Shown one piece after another: positions 7,845 to 14,594 of a DNA stretch of 29,959 nucleotides. The position numbers and the translations under genes are program-made. The DNA is from UBA2428 sp002343545. GTDB taxonomy: Bacteria; Bdellovibrionota; UBA2428. The notes under the pieces are model-generated. The model had not been told where the DNA came from, made no database searches, and saw only the letters and a list, made by a program, of their open reading frames with translations. Positions within the stretch are counted from its first letter, which is position 1; each line of letters begins with the position of its first letter. The stretch is taken from assembly GCA_937952285.1 (NCBI GenBank), contig CALFZE010000081.1, forward strand, positions 1 to 29,959, written 5' to 3'.

Positions 7845-8161
7845 TTCGCCGCTTGCGGCGCCAGCGAAACGAAATGCTGCGCGAGCACGAAGGGTTGGAC
7901 GATCAAGATATTGAAGAAACGCTTTTCCCGACGCCACGTTTCGAGCTCGAGCGGGAAGGCTTTCATGAGCCGGTGCTCCTCGACAAGTTTGGCGACCGCC
8001 GCTTTGTCGTCGCGCGCGAGGAGAAGCCCGGTTTCGGCCAGATCCAAGCCCTCGTCGACCAAGATGACCCCGCCGCGTTTGAGGTGGGGCTCCAACTCGA
8101 TGAAGGGAATAAGGTAGATCTGTTCGCGAAGTTCCCGGAGCTTGGCTTGGTCGTCCGACAC
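7841..8161 (-). CDS. DUF2288 family protein
   Basis: The 106-residue protein matches the DUF2288 pattern: LREQIYLIPFIELEPHLKRG, then VILVDEGLDLAETGLLLARD, then a C-terminal WRREKRFFNILIVQPFVLAQ. The family is small, soluble and of unknown function. The start is a GTG. It is last in a minus-strand run after the BON and rhomboid genes. Its TAG overlaps the TAG of the convergent DHH-like gene in the palindrome CTAG. Confidence 0.75.
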   Translation of the reverse strand: MSDDQAKLRELREQIYLIPFIELEPHLKRGGVILVDEGLDLAETGLLLARDDKAAVAKLVEEHRLMKAFPLELETWRREKRFFNILIVQPFVLAQHFVSLAPQAAN

Positions 8162-8199
8162 GCCAAGCTTAAACCATGGCCAACTTGCGACGACAAGAT

Positions 8200-8490
8200 T
8201 CAGATCCAGTCGTCCTCGTCTTCGCGAACGGTGAGGGAACTTTCGAGCCCCTTCACGCCGGGTCGGGTCGGAATGTAACGCTCGATCTCCTGGCGAAGCT
8301 CCGGGCTAGAGACCGAACCTTGGATGTAAACGGTTCCTTCGCGAACGCTGACGCTCAAGCGCCGCGGGTCGAGACCGAGCTCGAGTTCGAGGTAGACCAC
8401 GATTTCCGCGGCCGCGCGAATTTCCTCGAGGCTATATCGGTAGGGCGGCTCCTGGGGAATGTCCGCTTCGTCGGAATCGTCGGACCACAT
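8200..8490 (-). CDS. BON domain protein
   Basis: This is a 96-residue protein. After an acidic N-terminus come a helix (SLEEIRAAAEIVVYLELELG) and a BON core, with SVREGTVYIQGSVSSPELRQ and a closing GVKGLESSLTVRE. BON domains often bind phospholipids or other envelope ligands, but no signal peptide is visible here, so the location is uncertain. AGGA lies eight bases before the ATG. The rhomboid gene ends nine bases upstream, so the two are almost certainly co-transcribed. Confidence 0.8.
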   Translation of the reverse strand: MWSDDSDEADIPQEPPYRYSLEEIRAAAEIVVYLELELGLDPRRLSVSVREGTVYIQGSVSSPELRQEIERYIPTRPGVKGLESSLTVREDEDDWI

Positions 8491-8499
8491 TCCGAAATC

Positions 8500-9360
8500 C
8501 TAGACCTTTCCCGAAGCGACGTCGACGGCACGGGCGGGCCCGCGGTAACGATTCCAGATTCCGGCGAGGAACCCGTAGACGCCGCCGACGAGAAAGCCCC
8601 AGAAGTGCGCCATGTAGTCGGACTCTTCCGAGGATCCCCAGAACGCCAAGATGAAGACGCCCGCGCCGACGGGAACGAGGATCCGTCGCCAAAGCGCGAC
8701 GCCGGAAAAAGAGAGGCTGCGCGACATGAGTTCGAATCCCGTCCAGATGCCGAGGGCTCCGAAGACCGCCGTCGAAAAGCCGATCGAAAGTCGACCCACC
8801 CGGTCGTAGAGGAGAGCGTTCAGGGCGTTGCCTCCGAAGCCCGCGAGCGCGATCCCCAGCCAAGTTCCCCATTGCCCGAGACGAGGAACGAGCAAAGCGA
8901 GGAAGAAGGAACCGGCGAGAAGATTTCCGAAGAGATGCGCCTCGTCGGCGTGCAGGAAAAGCGCGGAGAAGGCTCGCCACCATTCGCCCTGCCGGAAGAT
9001 GTCGACCGAGGCGCCCGCGGCTTCGACGAGTCCGCCGCGATCGAGTCTGGCTTGAAGCCCGAAAGCCATCAGCATGAAGAGATTGAAGGCGATCAGAGTC
9101 ATCGTGGGTACGGAATCTCGACGCGGTTCGGGCCGTGGCGGCGGCCAGTTCGCCGATTCCCGCGAGTAAAGTTCGAGCTGCTCGTTCGCGAAGTCTCGAT
9201 CTCCCGTCCGAACTTCGATCCTTCGCTCGTCGCCTTCCCGCTCGATGCGGTAGGGCACCCTTAACGCCGTCAAGACGAAGGCTTCGTCGGCGATTTTCCG
9301 CGCGTCTTCGGAGCGTCGGATCGCGATGGTCTCGGAATCGGCGGGGTCGCTTTTGCTCAT
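8500..9360 (-). CDS. Rhomboid family intramembrane serine protease
   Basis: The start is placed at ATG 9360 (286 residues), with AGAGG eight bases upstream, rather than the longer frame from 9393. Residues 1-80 are a charged cytoplasmic region that resembles the small N-terminal domain of some bacterial rhomboids. Six or more membrane helices follow. Motifs are FLHADEAHLFGN (loop and helix 2), catalytic Ser196 in SIGFSTAVFG, and catalytic His252 in DYMAHFWGFLVGG. The usual GxSG is GFST here, with Thr replacing the second Gly, but the Ser-His dyad is intact. It should cleave membrane-protein substrates. It follows the GGDEF gene by 53 bp and precedes the BON gene. Confidence 0.9.
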   Translation of the reverse strand: MSKSDPADSETIAIRRSEDARKIADEAFVLTALRVPYRIEREGDERRIEVRTGDRDFANEQLELYSRESANWPPPRPEPRRDSVPTMTLIAFNLFMLMAFGLQARLDRGGLVEAAGASVDIFRQGEWWRAFSALFLHADEAHLFGNLLAGSFFLALLVPRLGQWGTWLGIALAGFGGNALNALLYDRVGRLSIGFSTAVFGALGIWTGFELMSRSLSFSGVALWRRILVPVGAGVFILAFWGSSEESDYMAHFWGFLVGGVYGFLAGIWNRYRGPARAVDVASGKV

Positions 9361-9413
9361 GGGAATGCCTCTTTGGAAGAATGGGAACTCCAAGTGGGAA
9401 GGTCAAGTGCGCG

Positions 9414-11357
9414 TTAAGTGCCCGAAGAAAGGAGGCTTTCTTCTTTGGCCAGGCGGACCTGGTTGCGGCCGCCTTCTTTGGCTTCGTAAAGGCAACGGTC
9501 GGCGATCTCGATGAGCTCGTCCATCTTGCTCGCGTGGATCGGGCAAATCGCTCCGCCGATCGACGCCGTTTGCGCGACCGGCTTGCCGTCGACGAGAATC
9601 GGCGTGCCGGCGAGGCGCCGTCGGATACGCTCGGCCACGGTTTCGGCGTCTTGGATGGAGACGCCGTGGAGGAAGACGATGAATTCTTCGCCGCCGTAGC
9701 GTCCGACGAAGTCTTGCTCGCGCAAGCTGCCGGCGATGCGACGAGCCGCTTCGCGCAGGATCTGGTCGCCGCCCGGGTGGCCGAGCGTGTCGTTCTTCTT
9801 TTTGAAGTGGTCGAGGTCGATCATGAGGATGGCGAAGCCACTGCCGAAGCGGCGCGCGCGTACGGCCTCCATTTCGCAGCGGTCGAAGAAAGCGGATCGG
9901 ACGAGAACGCCGGTGAGGCTGTCGTGCTTGGCCTCTTCGACTTGGCGTTGGGCGGTCTCCAGCTCTTCCTTCAGGAAGGCGTTCGAGAACGTGACGGAGA
10001 TCATGCGCCCGAGCGGAACGAGCTGGTCGTAGTCGTCGGGGTCGTAGATCTCGTCGGATTGTTTTTCGCCCAGGAGCAGGTAGCCCTGCAGCTCGTGGAA
10101 GTTCAGGAGCGGAATGCAGAAACGGGCTTTGGTGCGATCGAGATGGAGCGCGCAAGGAGACGGCACGCGTCGCGCGGGCGGATGCAGCGTCGAGCCGAAG
10201 GCTTGTTGCGCGGATTCGAGGAATTCCACGATGGGATTCGTCGTGAACTCGGGCGGGCTTTCGTCCTCCAGATTCCCTTGACGGGCCGCGAGCGCGAAAG
10301 TGTTTTTCTTGGGGTTCTTGAGGTAGACCGCGCAACCTTTGAGCCGGAGGCCCGCGCCGACTTCCGACACGATGAACTCCGCGAGTCGGTTCGTGTTCGT
10401 GAGCTTGAACGCGATGCGCGCGATGTTCGTCATGACGACGGGGTGATCGACGGGCTTCTGGAAGAGATAGTTGTCCGTCAGATTGATCAGGCGCTCACGG
10501 ATTCCCCGCAGGACGTAGAAAGTCGCCGTGAAGGTAACGACCGTGAACCAGTAACCACCCACGTTCATGCCCAGCGTCGAGAAGAGCGCTTTCGGTAGCC
10601 AGTAGTTGAGGGTGCCGACGATCGCGGCGGTTGCGGCAAAGAGCCCCGAGAAGACGGCCGTCTTTCGGAGCACGACTTCGACGTCGAGCATCTTATGGCG
10701 GACGAGCGCGTAGGCGAAGGAGGCGGGGTAGGCGAGGATGAGGACGATCGGCCAGGGGGGAATCTGAAGATCGTAGAAGCCCACGTAGGTAAAGAGTCCG
10801 CAGATCCACGCGAACGTAAGGCCGGTAACCACCCATTTGAGTTGTTGCCGTTCTTGGGCGGTCTGCGGTCGCTTGAAGGCGCGGAACATCATGTAGAAGG
10901 CCGAGCTGGAATTCAAACCATGCCAGGCGATGACGACGGGTAAGAAAAAGTTCGCGCGCGGATAGAAAGGGATGGGGCCGACGGGGGCGAAGCGATCGGC
11001 CACCCAGTCGGTCGATACGGAAACGATGTTGACGAGCAGAAGCGCGAACCAGTTCAAAACGTGAACGAACTTAGGGACGCGGCTTTTCGTGAAGAGGGCG
11101 ATGAAATGGAAAGTCGCGGGTCCGCCCAGGTTCGAGCCGACGGACAGGAGCGAAAAGTAGAGAGTGGCTTCTTCGAGGGTGCCCGCTTTGAGCCAAAGGA
11201 ACCAGAAAAACATCCAGATGGAAACGCTCGAAAAAAGCAGAAGGAGCGTCGTTTTCAACGGACCCTTGGGCGCCGCGTAGAGCGTGAAAAGGCCGACCGC
11301 TGCGTTCGTGACGCAGATAAGGATCGACGAATAGAGAAAGTAATCTAATCCCGGCAC
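9414..11357 (-). CDS. Membrane-bound diguanylate cyclase (7TM-like, GAF-like, GGDEF)
   Basis: The protein has 647 residues and starts at GTG, with TAGGAG upstream at good spacing. Residues 1-290 contain about eight hydrophobic helices resembling the 7TM sensor of some histidine kinases plus extra helices. Residues ~300-460 look like a GAF domain. Residues ~480-640 are a GGDEF domain with an intact RYGGEEF active site, metal-binding IDLDHFKKKND and GHPGGDQIL. An RxxD inhibitory site (REQD) sits five residues before GGEEF. It should therefore make c-di-GMP from two GTP with product feedback. The ligand of the 7TM and GAF parts is unknown. It stands between a methyltransferase (upstream) and the rhomboid gene (downstream). 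Confidence 0.92.
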   Translation of the reverse strand: MPGLDYFLYSSILICVTNAAVGLFTLYAAPKGPLKTTLLLLFSSVSIWMFFWFLWLKAGTLEEATLYFSLLSVGSNLGGPATFHFIALFTKSRVPKFVHVLNWFALLLVNIVSVSTDWVADRFAPVGPIPFYPRANFFLPVVIAWHGLNSSSAFYMMFRAFKRPQTAQERQQLKWVVTGLTFAWICGLFTYVGFYDLQIPPWPIVLILAYPASFAYALVRHKMLDVEVVLRKTAVFSGLFAATAAIVGTLNYWLPKALFSTLGMNVGGYWFTVVTFTATFYVLRGIRERLINLTDNYLFQKPVDHPVVMTNIARIAFKLTNTNRLAEFIVSEVGAGLRLKGCAVYLKNPKKNTFALAARQGNLEDESPPEFTTNPIVEFLESAQQAFGSTLHPPARRVPSPCALHLDRTKARFCIPLLNFHELQGYLLLGEKQSDEIYDPDDYDQLVPLGRMISVTFSNAFLKEELETAQRQVEEAKHDSLTGVLVRSAFFDRCEMEAVRARRFGSGFAILMIDLDHFKKKNDTLGHPGGDQILREAARRIAGSLREQDFVGRYGGEEFIVFLHGVSIQDAETVAERIRRRLAGTPILVDGKPVAQTASIGGAICPIHASKMDELIEIADRCLYEAKEGGRNQVRLAKEESLLSSGT

Positions 11358-11386
11358 TTCGACTCCTATCGGGAAGTCGTTCAGAA

Positions 11387-11415
11387 AGTTAACGGGATCC
11401 GTGAAATCCTGACAA
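11387..11415 (-). promoter_or_regulatory. Possible sigma70-type promoter for the GGDEF gene
   Basis: On the minus strand TTGTCA (11410-11415) and TTAACT (11387-11392) are separated by 17 bases and lie just upstream of the GTG start at 11357. The -35 box matches consensus at five of six positions, but the -10 at only three, so this is a weak candidate. The rest of the 97-bp gap shows no clear terminator. Confidence 0.3.
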
Positions 11416-11454
11416 AGTGCCTTTGGCGAAGAGCGTTATTTGGAGGCTTCGAGA

Positions 11455-12231
11455 CTAATTCCGCGCGGCCACGATGTAGGCGAGCCACTTGAGGCAGTTC
11501 GCCTCGCTCTTTTCACGTCGGGCGAAGTGCCCATTGTCTTTCTGCCAGTAGACGGAGACCCGGGTGAAGCCGCATTCCGCCAGCGCGTCCTTGATTTCGG
11601 GGATAGACCAGAGTCTCCAGTCGTAGACGCCCAGGGTCGTCCAGCGCTTCTCGTTTCGGGGTCGGGCTTTCAACGTGAAACGGGAGCTGGCCGTGAACTC
11701 GTCGAAGGCGGATTGCCGCCAACTCATCTCGAAGCGGCCGAAGCGATCGGAATCGCGACGCGAAAGCTCGGTCGATGCTTCGTGTATATCGGCGCCGCCG
11801 AAATGATCGAGGATCAAAAGACCGGAGGGCGCGAGCGATTCACGTGCGTTCCGGAAATACTCGAGCAGTTGGGAGCGCTCCTTGAAGACGAAGTACGAAA
11901 AATTGCCCGCGAAGACGATGTCCGTGGCGAGCTTGGGCGAAGTACGTACGTCGCCGCAGTAAAGCGAAGTTCGTGTCGAACCTTGCAACCCGCTGGACGA
12001 GGCGTGGCGGCGAAAACCGTCGGCCAGCGCGTCGAAATCCAAATCGGTGCCGAGCGCCCTATTCTCTTTGTGCCGGCGCACCCATTCGTAGCCGAGCCAG
12101 AAAGTTCCACAAAAATCCTCGCGCAGCCGACGCGCCGGGCGGCCGTTTGCTTCTCGGTAGATGCGATCGAGAAGCGCGGCTTCGGAGGGGGCGTCTTGAA
12201 CGGCGGCTTCGTAAAGTTCGTAGCGTCTCAA
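11455..12231 (-). CDS. Class I SAM-dependent methyltransferase
   Basis: The 258-residue frame opens RRYELYEAAVQDAPSEA and then has REDFCGTFWLGYEWVR, a motif-I-like region with Glu/Asp-Phe-Cys-Gly-Thr seen in a family of uncharacterised small-molecule methyltransferases. GTDLDFDAL is the acidic ribose contact and TDIVFAGNFSYFVF the motif-IV region. Substrate is unknown, and no signal or membrane segment is present. The start is TTG at 12231; no ATG fits upstream because the preceding gene ends ten bases away. Co-transcription with the exported protein at 12242-12640 is likely. Confidence 0.8.
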   Translation of the reverse strand: MRRYELYEAAVQDAPSEAALLDRIYREANGRPARRLREDFCGTFWLGYEWVRRHKENRALGTDLDFDALADGFRRHASSSGLQGSTRTSLYCGDVRTSPKLATDIVFAGNFSYFVFKERSQLLEYFRNARESLAPSGLLILDHFGGADIHEASTELSRRDSDRFGRFEMSWRQSAFDEFTASSRFTLKARPRNEKRWTTLGVYDWRLWSIPEIKDALAECGFTRVSVYWQKDNGHFARREKSEANCLKWLAYIVAARN

Positions 12232-12241
12232 GCGGACGATG

Positions 12242-12640
12242 CTAGTTCTTGATCTCCGTGATTTCCATGAGCTCTTCCGACGGAAGTGTACGGGCCTCGA
12301 AAATCGACGGGATATGTTCGTCGTCGGGAACCGTGACGAGCGAAACGGGCTTTTGCTCTCGCTTCAGACGCATGAGCGTCGTGCGAAGGTCCGCGTGGCC
12401 GTCCTGGAGTCGCAGACCGTTCGTGAAGCCGTCGGGAAGATCGTTGATAAAGCAGATATCCAGATTTTTGGCCGCGTTGCGGGGGGCGAGGTAGCGCAAC
12501 GACTGGGTTCGGCAGCTGAGTTTCTGGATGACGACATTCGGGATCTCGATCGTCTGATCGAGGCGGGGGGCGCGAGCGAGGGCGGGCAGGGCCGCCAGGA
12601 AGCCCAGGAGCATCACGAAAATTCGGCTTTGCTTGACCAT
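12242..12640 (-). CDS. Small exported protein of unknown function
   Basis: This is a 132-residue protein with a clean signal peptide: MVKQSR, a hydrophobic core VMLLGFLAALPALA, then an ALA-R junction near residue 23. The mature ~110 residues contain two cysteines (QKLSCRTQSL and NLDICFINDL) that could form a disulfide, and no recognised domain. The Shine-Dalgarno GGAGG is four bases from ATG. It is first in the long minus-strand run, with an AT-rich leader upstream. Likely periplasmic. Confidence 0.72.
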   Translation of the reverse strand: MVKQSRIFVMLLGFLAALPALARAPRLDQTIEIPNVVIQKLSCRTQSLRYLAPRNAAKNLDICFINDLPDGFTNGLRLQDGHADLRTTLMRLKREQKPVSLVTVPDDEHIPSIFEARTLPSEELMEITEIKN

Positions 12641-12678
12641 AAAACCTCCGAACGCCGTTTTAACGGAATTGCCAAAGA

Positions 12679-12693
12679 CGTATTAGAAATACG
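12679..12693. repeat. Short inverted repeat in the AT-rich leader upstream of the exported protein
   Basis: CGTATT and AATACG form a perfect 6-bp stem with a 3-base loop, 39 bases before the ATG at 12640. It lies in the most AT-rich stretch of the window (about 12660-12735), which probably holds the promoter of the 12640-7841 run. It could be an operator or a leader hairpin. Confidence 0.35.
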
Positions 12694-12777
12694 GATAAAT
12701 ATGGGTAATAGTTCGGTATATAGTTGAATTGCGCATGAAACACGGGGTGAATGGATGCTGAGAATGCGCGAAAGGGG

Positions 12778-12809
12778 GCGTCCCGCCCCAAGGGTTTGGA
12801 GCGGGACGC
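12778..12809 (-). terminator. Strong hairpin just after the hsp20 gene
   Basis: GCGTCCCGC and GCGGGACGC form a perfect 9-bp GC-rich stem around a 14-base loop, 11 bases beyond the hsp20 stop. On the minus strand the stem is followed only by CCCCCTTTCG, so the U-tract is weak. It may act as a terminator or as 3'-end protection for the hsp20 mRNA. Confidence 0.5.
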
Positions 12810-12819
12810 GGGGAAGGGA

Positions 12820-13254
12820 CTAACGGACCGAGATCTGGCGAGGCTGAACGGTCGCGGCTTTCGCGACCTTAACCGTGAGGACGCCGTTTTCGTACGAGGC
12901 TTCGGTTCGTTCCGCGTCGACCGCGGTCGGGAAGCGGAAAGCGCGGGAGAAGGTTCCGTAAGCGACTTCAGCGACGTGAACCTTGGTTTCGTCTTCTTTC
13001 TTGGCGAGATTTCTTTCGCCCGACACCGTCAAGGTGTCGTCTTCGAGATGGATCTTGATCGCATCTTTGCTGAGTCCCGGAACGTCGAAGCTAAGCAAGA
13101 AAGCTTCTTTGTTCTCTTTGACGTCGGCCAAGGGCGCGAAGCGCGCCGGCGCGGCCTGATCGGACGCAACGAAGAAATCGTCGACGAGACGACCGAGCGG
13201 ACTTTGGGCGCGGAACGGCGACAGGCCGCCCCAGAATTCGAGAGAGTTCGACAT
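12820..13254 (-). CDS. Hsp20/alpha-crystallin small heat-shock protein
   Basis: The protein has 144 residues. An N-terminal region (PLGRLVDDFFVASD) leads into the alpha-crystallin domain, with FLLSFDVPGLSKDAIKIHLE, then LTVSGERN, TFSRAFRFPTAVD and ASYENGVLTVKVAKA. The C-terminus lacks a clear IxI oligomerisation motif; VQPRQISV is the nearest. It is an ATP-independent holdase chaperone in the cytosol. The start has a near-ideal AAGGAGG upstream. It is divergent from lepB, with a 93-bp gap, and is followed by a strong hairpin, so probably monocistronic. Confidence 0.93.
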   Translation of the reverse strand: MSNSLEFWGGLSPFRAQSPLGRLVDDFFVASDQAAPARFAPLADVKENKEAFLLSFDVPGLSKDAIKIHLEDDTLTVSGERNLAKKEDETKVHVAEVAYGTFSRAFRFPTAVDAERTEASYENGVLTVKVAKAATVQPRQISVR

Positions 13255-13294
13255 AGCACCTCCTTAAATAGGCTTGTGGTCTCTACAGATAAAA

Positions 13295-13322
13295 ACCTGG
13301 GAGCGGCGTTTGAAAAGTCAAG
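13295..13322 (-). promoter_or_regulatory. Possible heat-shock-type promoter for hsp20
   Basis: On the minus strand CTTGAC (13317-13322) is followed 14 bases later by TCCCAGGT, loosely like the RpoH pattern CTTGAA-N13-17-CCCCATNT. The placement, about 40 bases before the hsp20 start, fits. The -10 match is poor, so this is a tentative call. Confidence 0.25.
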
Positions 13323-13347
13323 GAGGGACCCCTAGTGTTCAACCTCG

Positions 13348-13926
13348 ATGGATAAGCTCAAGGAATGGTTCTCCAAGGAATGGAAATTTTTGCTGGCCCT
13401 TTTGGGGCTCCTCGTTTTCCGATCTTTGGCGCTCGACTGGTACCACGTTCCCTCCGAATCGATGCTGCCGACCCTGCTCGTGGGTGACCGCATCGTGGTT
13501 TCGAAAAGCCAGTACCGCGTTCGCTTTCCGTTCACGAACGTGACGCTCTTCGATCTCTCGAAGCCCGCGGCCGGCGACATCATCGTGTTCGAGTACCCGG
13601 TCGATCCTTCGACGACTTTCGTGAAGCGGATCGTCGCGGTGCCCGGCGATCGCGTCTCGATCCGCGAAGGACAACTTTTCGTGAACGGCGAAGTGCGTAG
13701 CTGGCCCGCCGTGAAAGGGCCGACGCTCGGTGACGGCGAGTTCGTCGTCGAGGACGAGAAGTACTTCGTGATGGGCGACAACCGCATGAACAGCGCGGAT
13801 AGTCGGGTGTGGGGCTTCGTTTCATCGGCCGCGATTTTAGGTAAGGTCCATTGGGTGGCCTTGAACATCCGCTTCGAGGGACTGACGCCCAAGTCGGAGG
13901 GCCGGTGGGGACTGGCGGTTCACTAG
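13348..13926 (+). CDS. lepB: Signal peptidase I
   Basis: This 192-residue protein removes Sec signal peptides on the outer face of the inner membrane. It has one N-terminal membrane anchor (residues 13-28), then PSESMLPTLLVGD with catalytic Ser38, TFVKRIVAVPGD with general-base Lys93, and the box E motif YFVMGDNRMNSADSR. It is at the short end of the usual bacterial range, with a small cap region. The ATG at 13348 has no clear Shine-Dalgarno at proper spacing; AGGAGG lies more than 20 bases upstream. The next gene overlaps its 3' end by 22 bases. Confidence 0.95.
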   Translation: MDKLKEWFSKEWKFLLALLGLLVFRSLALDWYHVPSESMLPTLLVGDRIVVSKSQYRVRFPFTNVTLFDLSKPAAGDIIVFEYPVDPSTTFVKRIVAVPGDRVSIREGQLFVNGEVRSWPAVKGPTLGDGEFVVEDEKYFVMGDNRMNSADSRVWGFVSSAAILGKVHWVALNIRFEGLTPKSEGRWGLAVH

Positions 13927-14594
13927 GAACCCCGCGTCCGGAAGGCGTCGGGCCGCTTTACACGAAAGAGGGGCACCGACGCGCGCAAGCCCTTACGCGC
14001 GAGGCCGTCGAAGCGTTCGCGCGATCCCTGAAACCCGGCTGCCGCGAAGAAGATGGGCATCGGATGCTCAAGGAACACCTCGAGCGCGCGGGCGCCGAGA
14101 ATTTCTGGCATCCCCAGAAACTCCGCTTTGGGCGGAACACCACGAAGAGTTTTCGGGAGATCTCCGATCCCGACGTCACGCTGCGGGAAGACGACATTTT
14201 TTTCGTCGACATCGGCCCCGTCTTCGGGGGCTTCGAAGGGGACTACGGTCGTACTTTCGTCGTGGGGTCGCCCCCGGCGCCCATGCGCGAGGCCGGTGGC
14301 GTGGCCGAAGCGGTCTTTCGGGCGACGGCGGAAGCGTGGCTTCGCGACGGGCTGGATGGTGTTCGCCTTTACGAGTTCGCGGCGAACTACGTGAAGCGCT
14401 TCCCGGGTTTCGGGCTCGACACCCGGATGAGCGGTCACCGCGTCGGGGATTTTCCGCACGCGCTTCATCACAAGGGAAAGCTGCTCGACTTTACGGAGGT
14501 ACCGACGTCGGGACTGTGGATCTTGGAGATCCTCGTGCGGCACGAGTCGGGAGAATTCGGCGCTTTCTTCGAGGACCTGCTCGAACGCGCTTAG
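13905..14594 (+). CDS. M24 family metallopeptidase (Xaa-Pro aminopeptidase/creatinase fold)
   Basis: The start is placed at GTG 13905, which has GGAGG just upstream, giving 229 residues. An ATG at 13851 would overlap lepB by 76 bases. The pita-bread catalytic domain is complete, with likely metal ligands Asp in FFVDIGPVFG, Asp in GDYGRTFVVG, His in MSGHRVGDFPH, Glu in WILEILVRH and Glu near the C-terminal AFFEDLL. No N-terminal creatinase-like domain is present. It probably hydrolyses peptides or a related amide; the substrate is unknown. The overlap with lepB suggests coupled translation. Its stop overlaps the stop of the convergent kinase gene in TTAG. Confidence 0.85.
   Translation: MGTGGSLGTPRPEGVGPLYTKEGHRRAQALTREAVEAFARSLKPGCREEDGHRMLKEHLERAGAENFWHPQKLRFGRNTTKSFREISDPDVTLREDDIFFVDIGPVFGGFEGDYGRTFVVGSPPAPMREAGGVAEAVFRATAEAWLRDGLDGVRLYEFAANYVKRFPGFGLDTRMSGHRVGDFPHALHHKGKLLDFTEVPTSGLWILEILVRHESGEFGAFFEDLLERA

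Noticed and set aside
9135..10598. Long plus-strand open frame of 487 codons
   Set aside because: It is the antisense shadow of the diguanylate cyclase and rhomboid genes, whose motifs are clear; long opposite frames are common at this GC.
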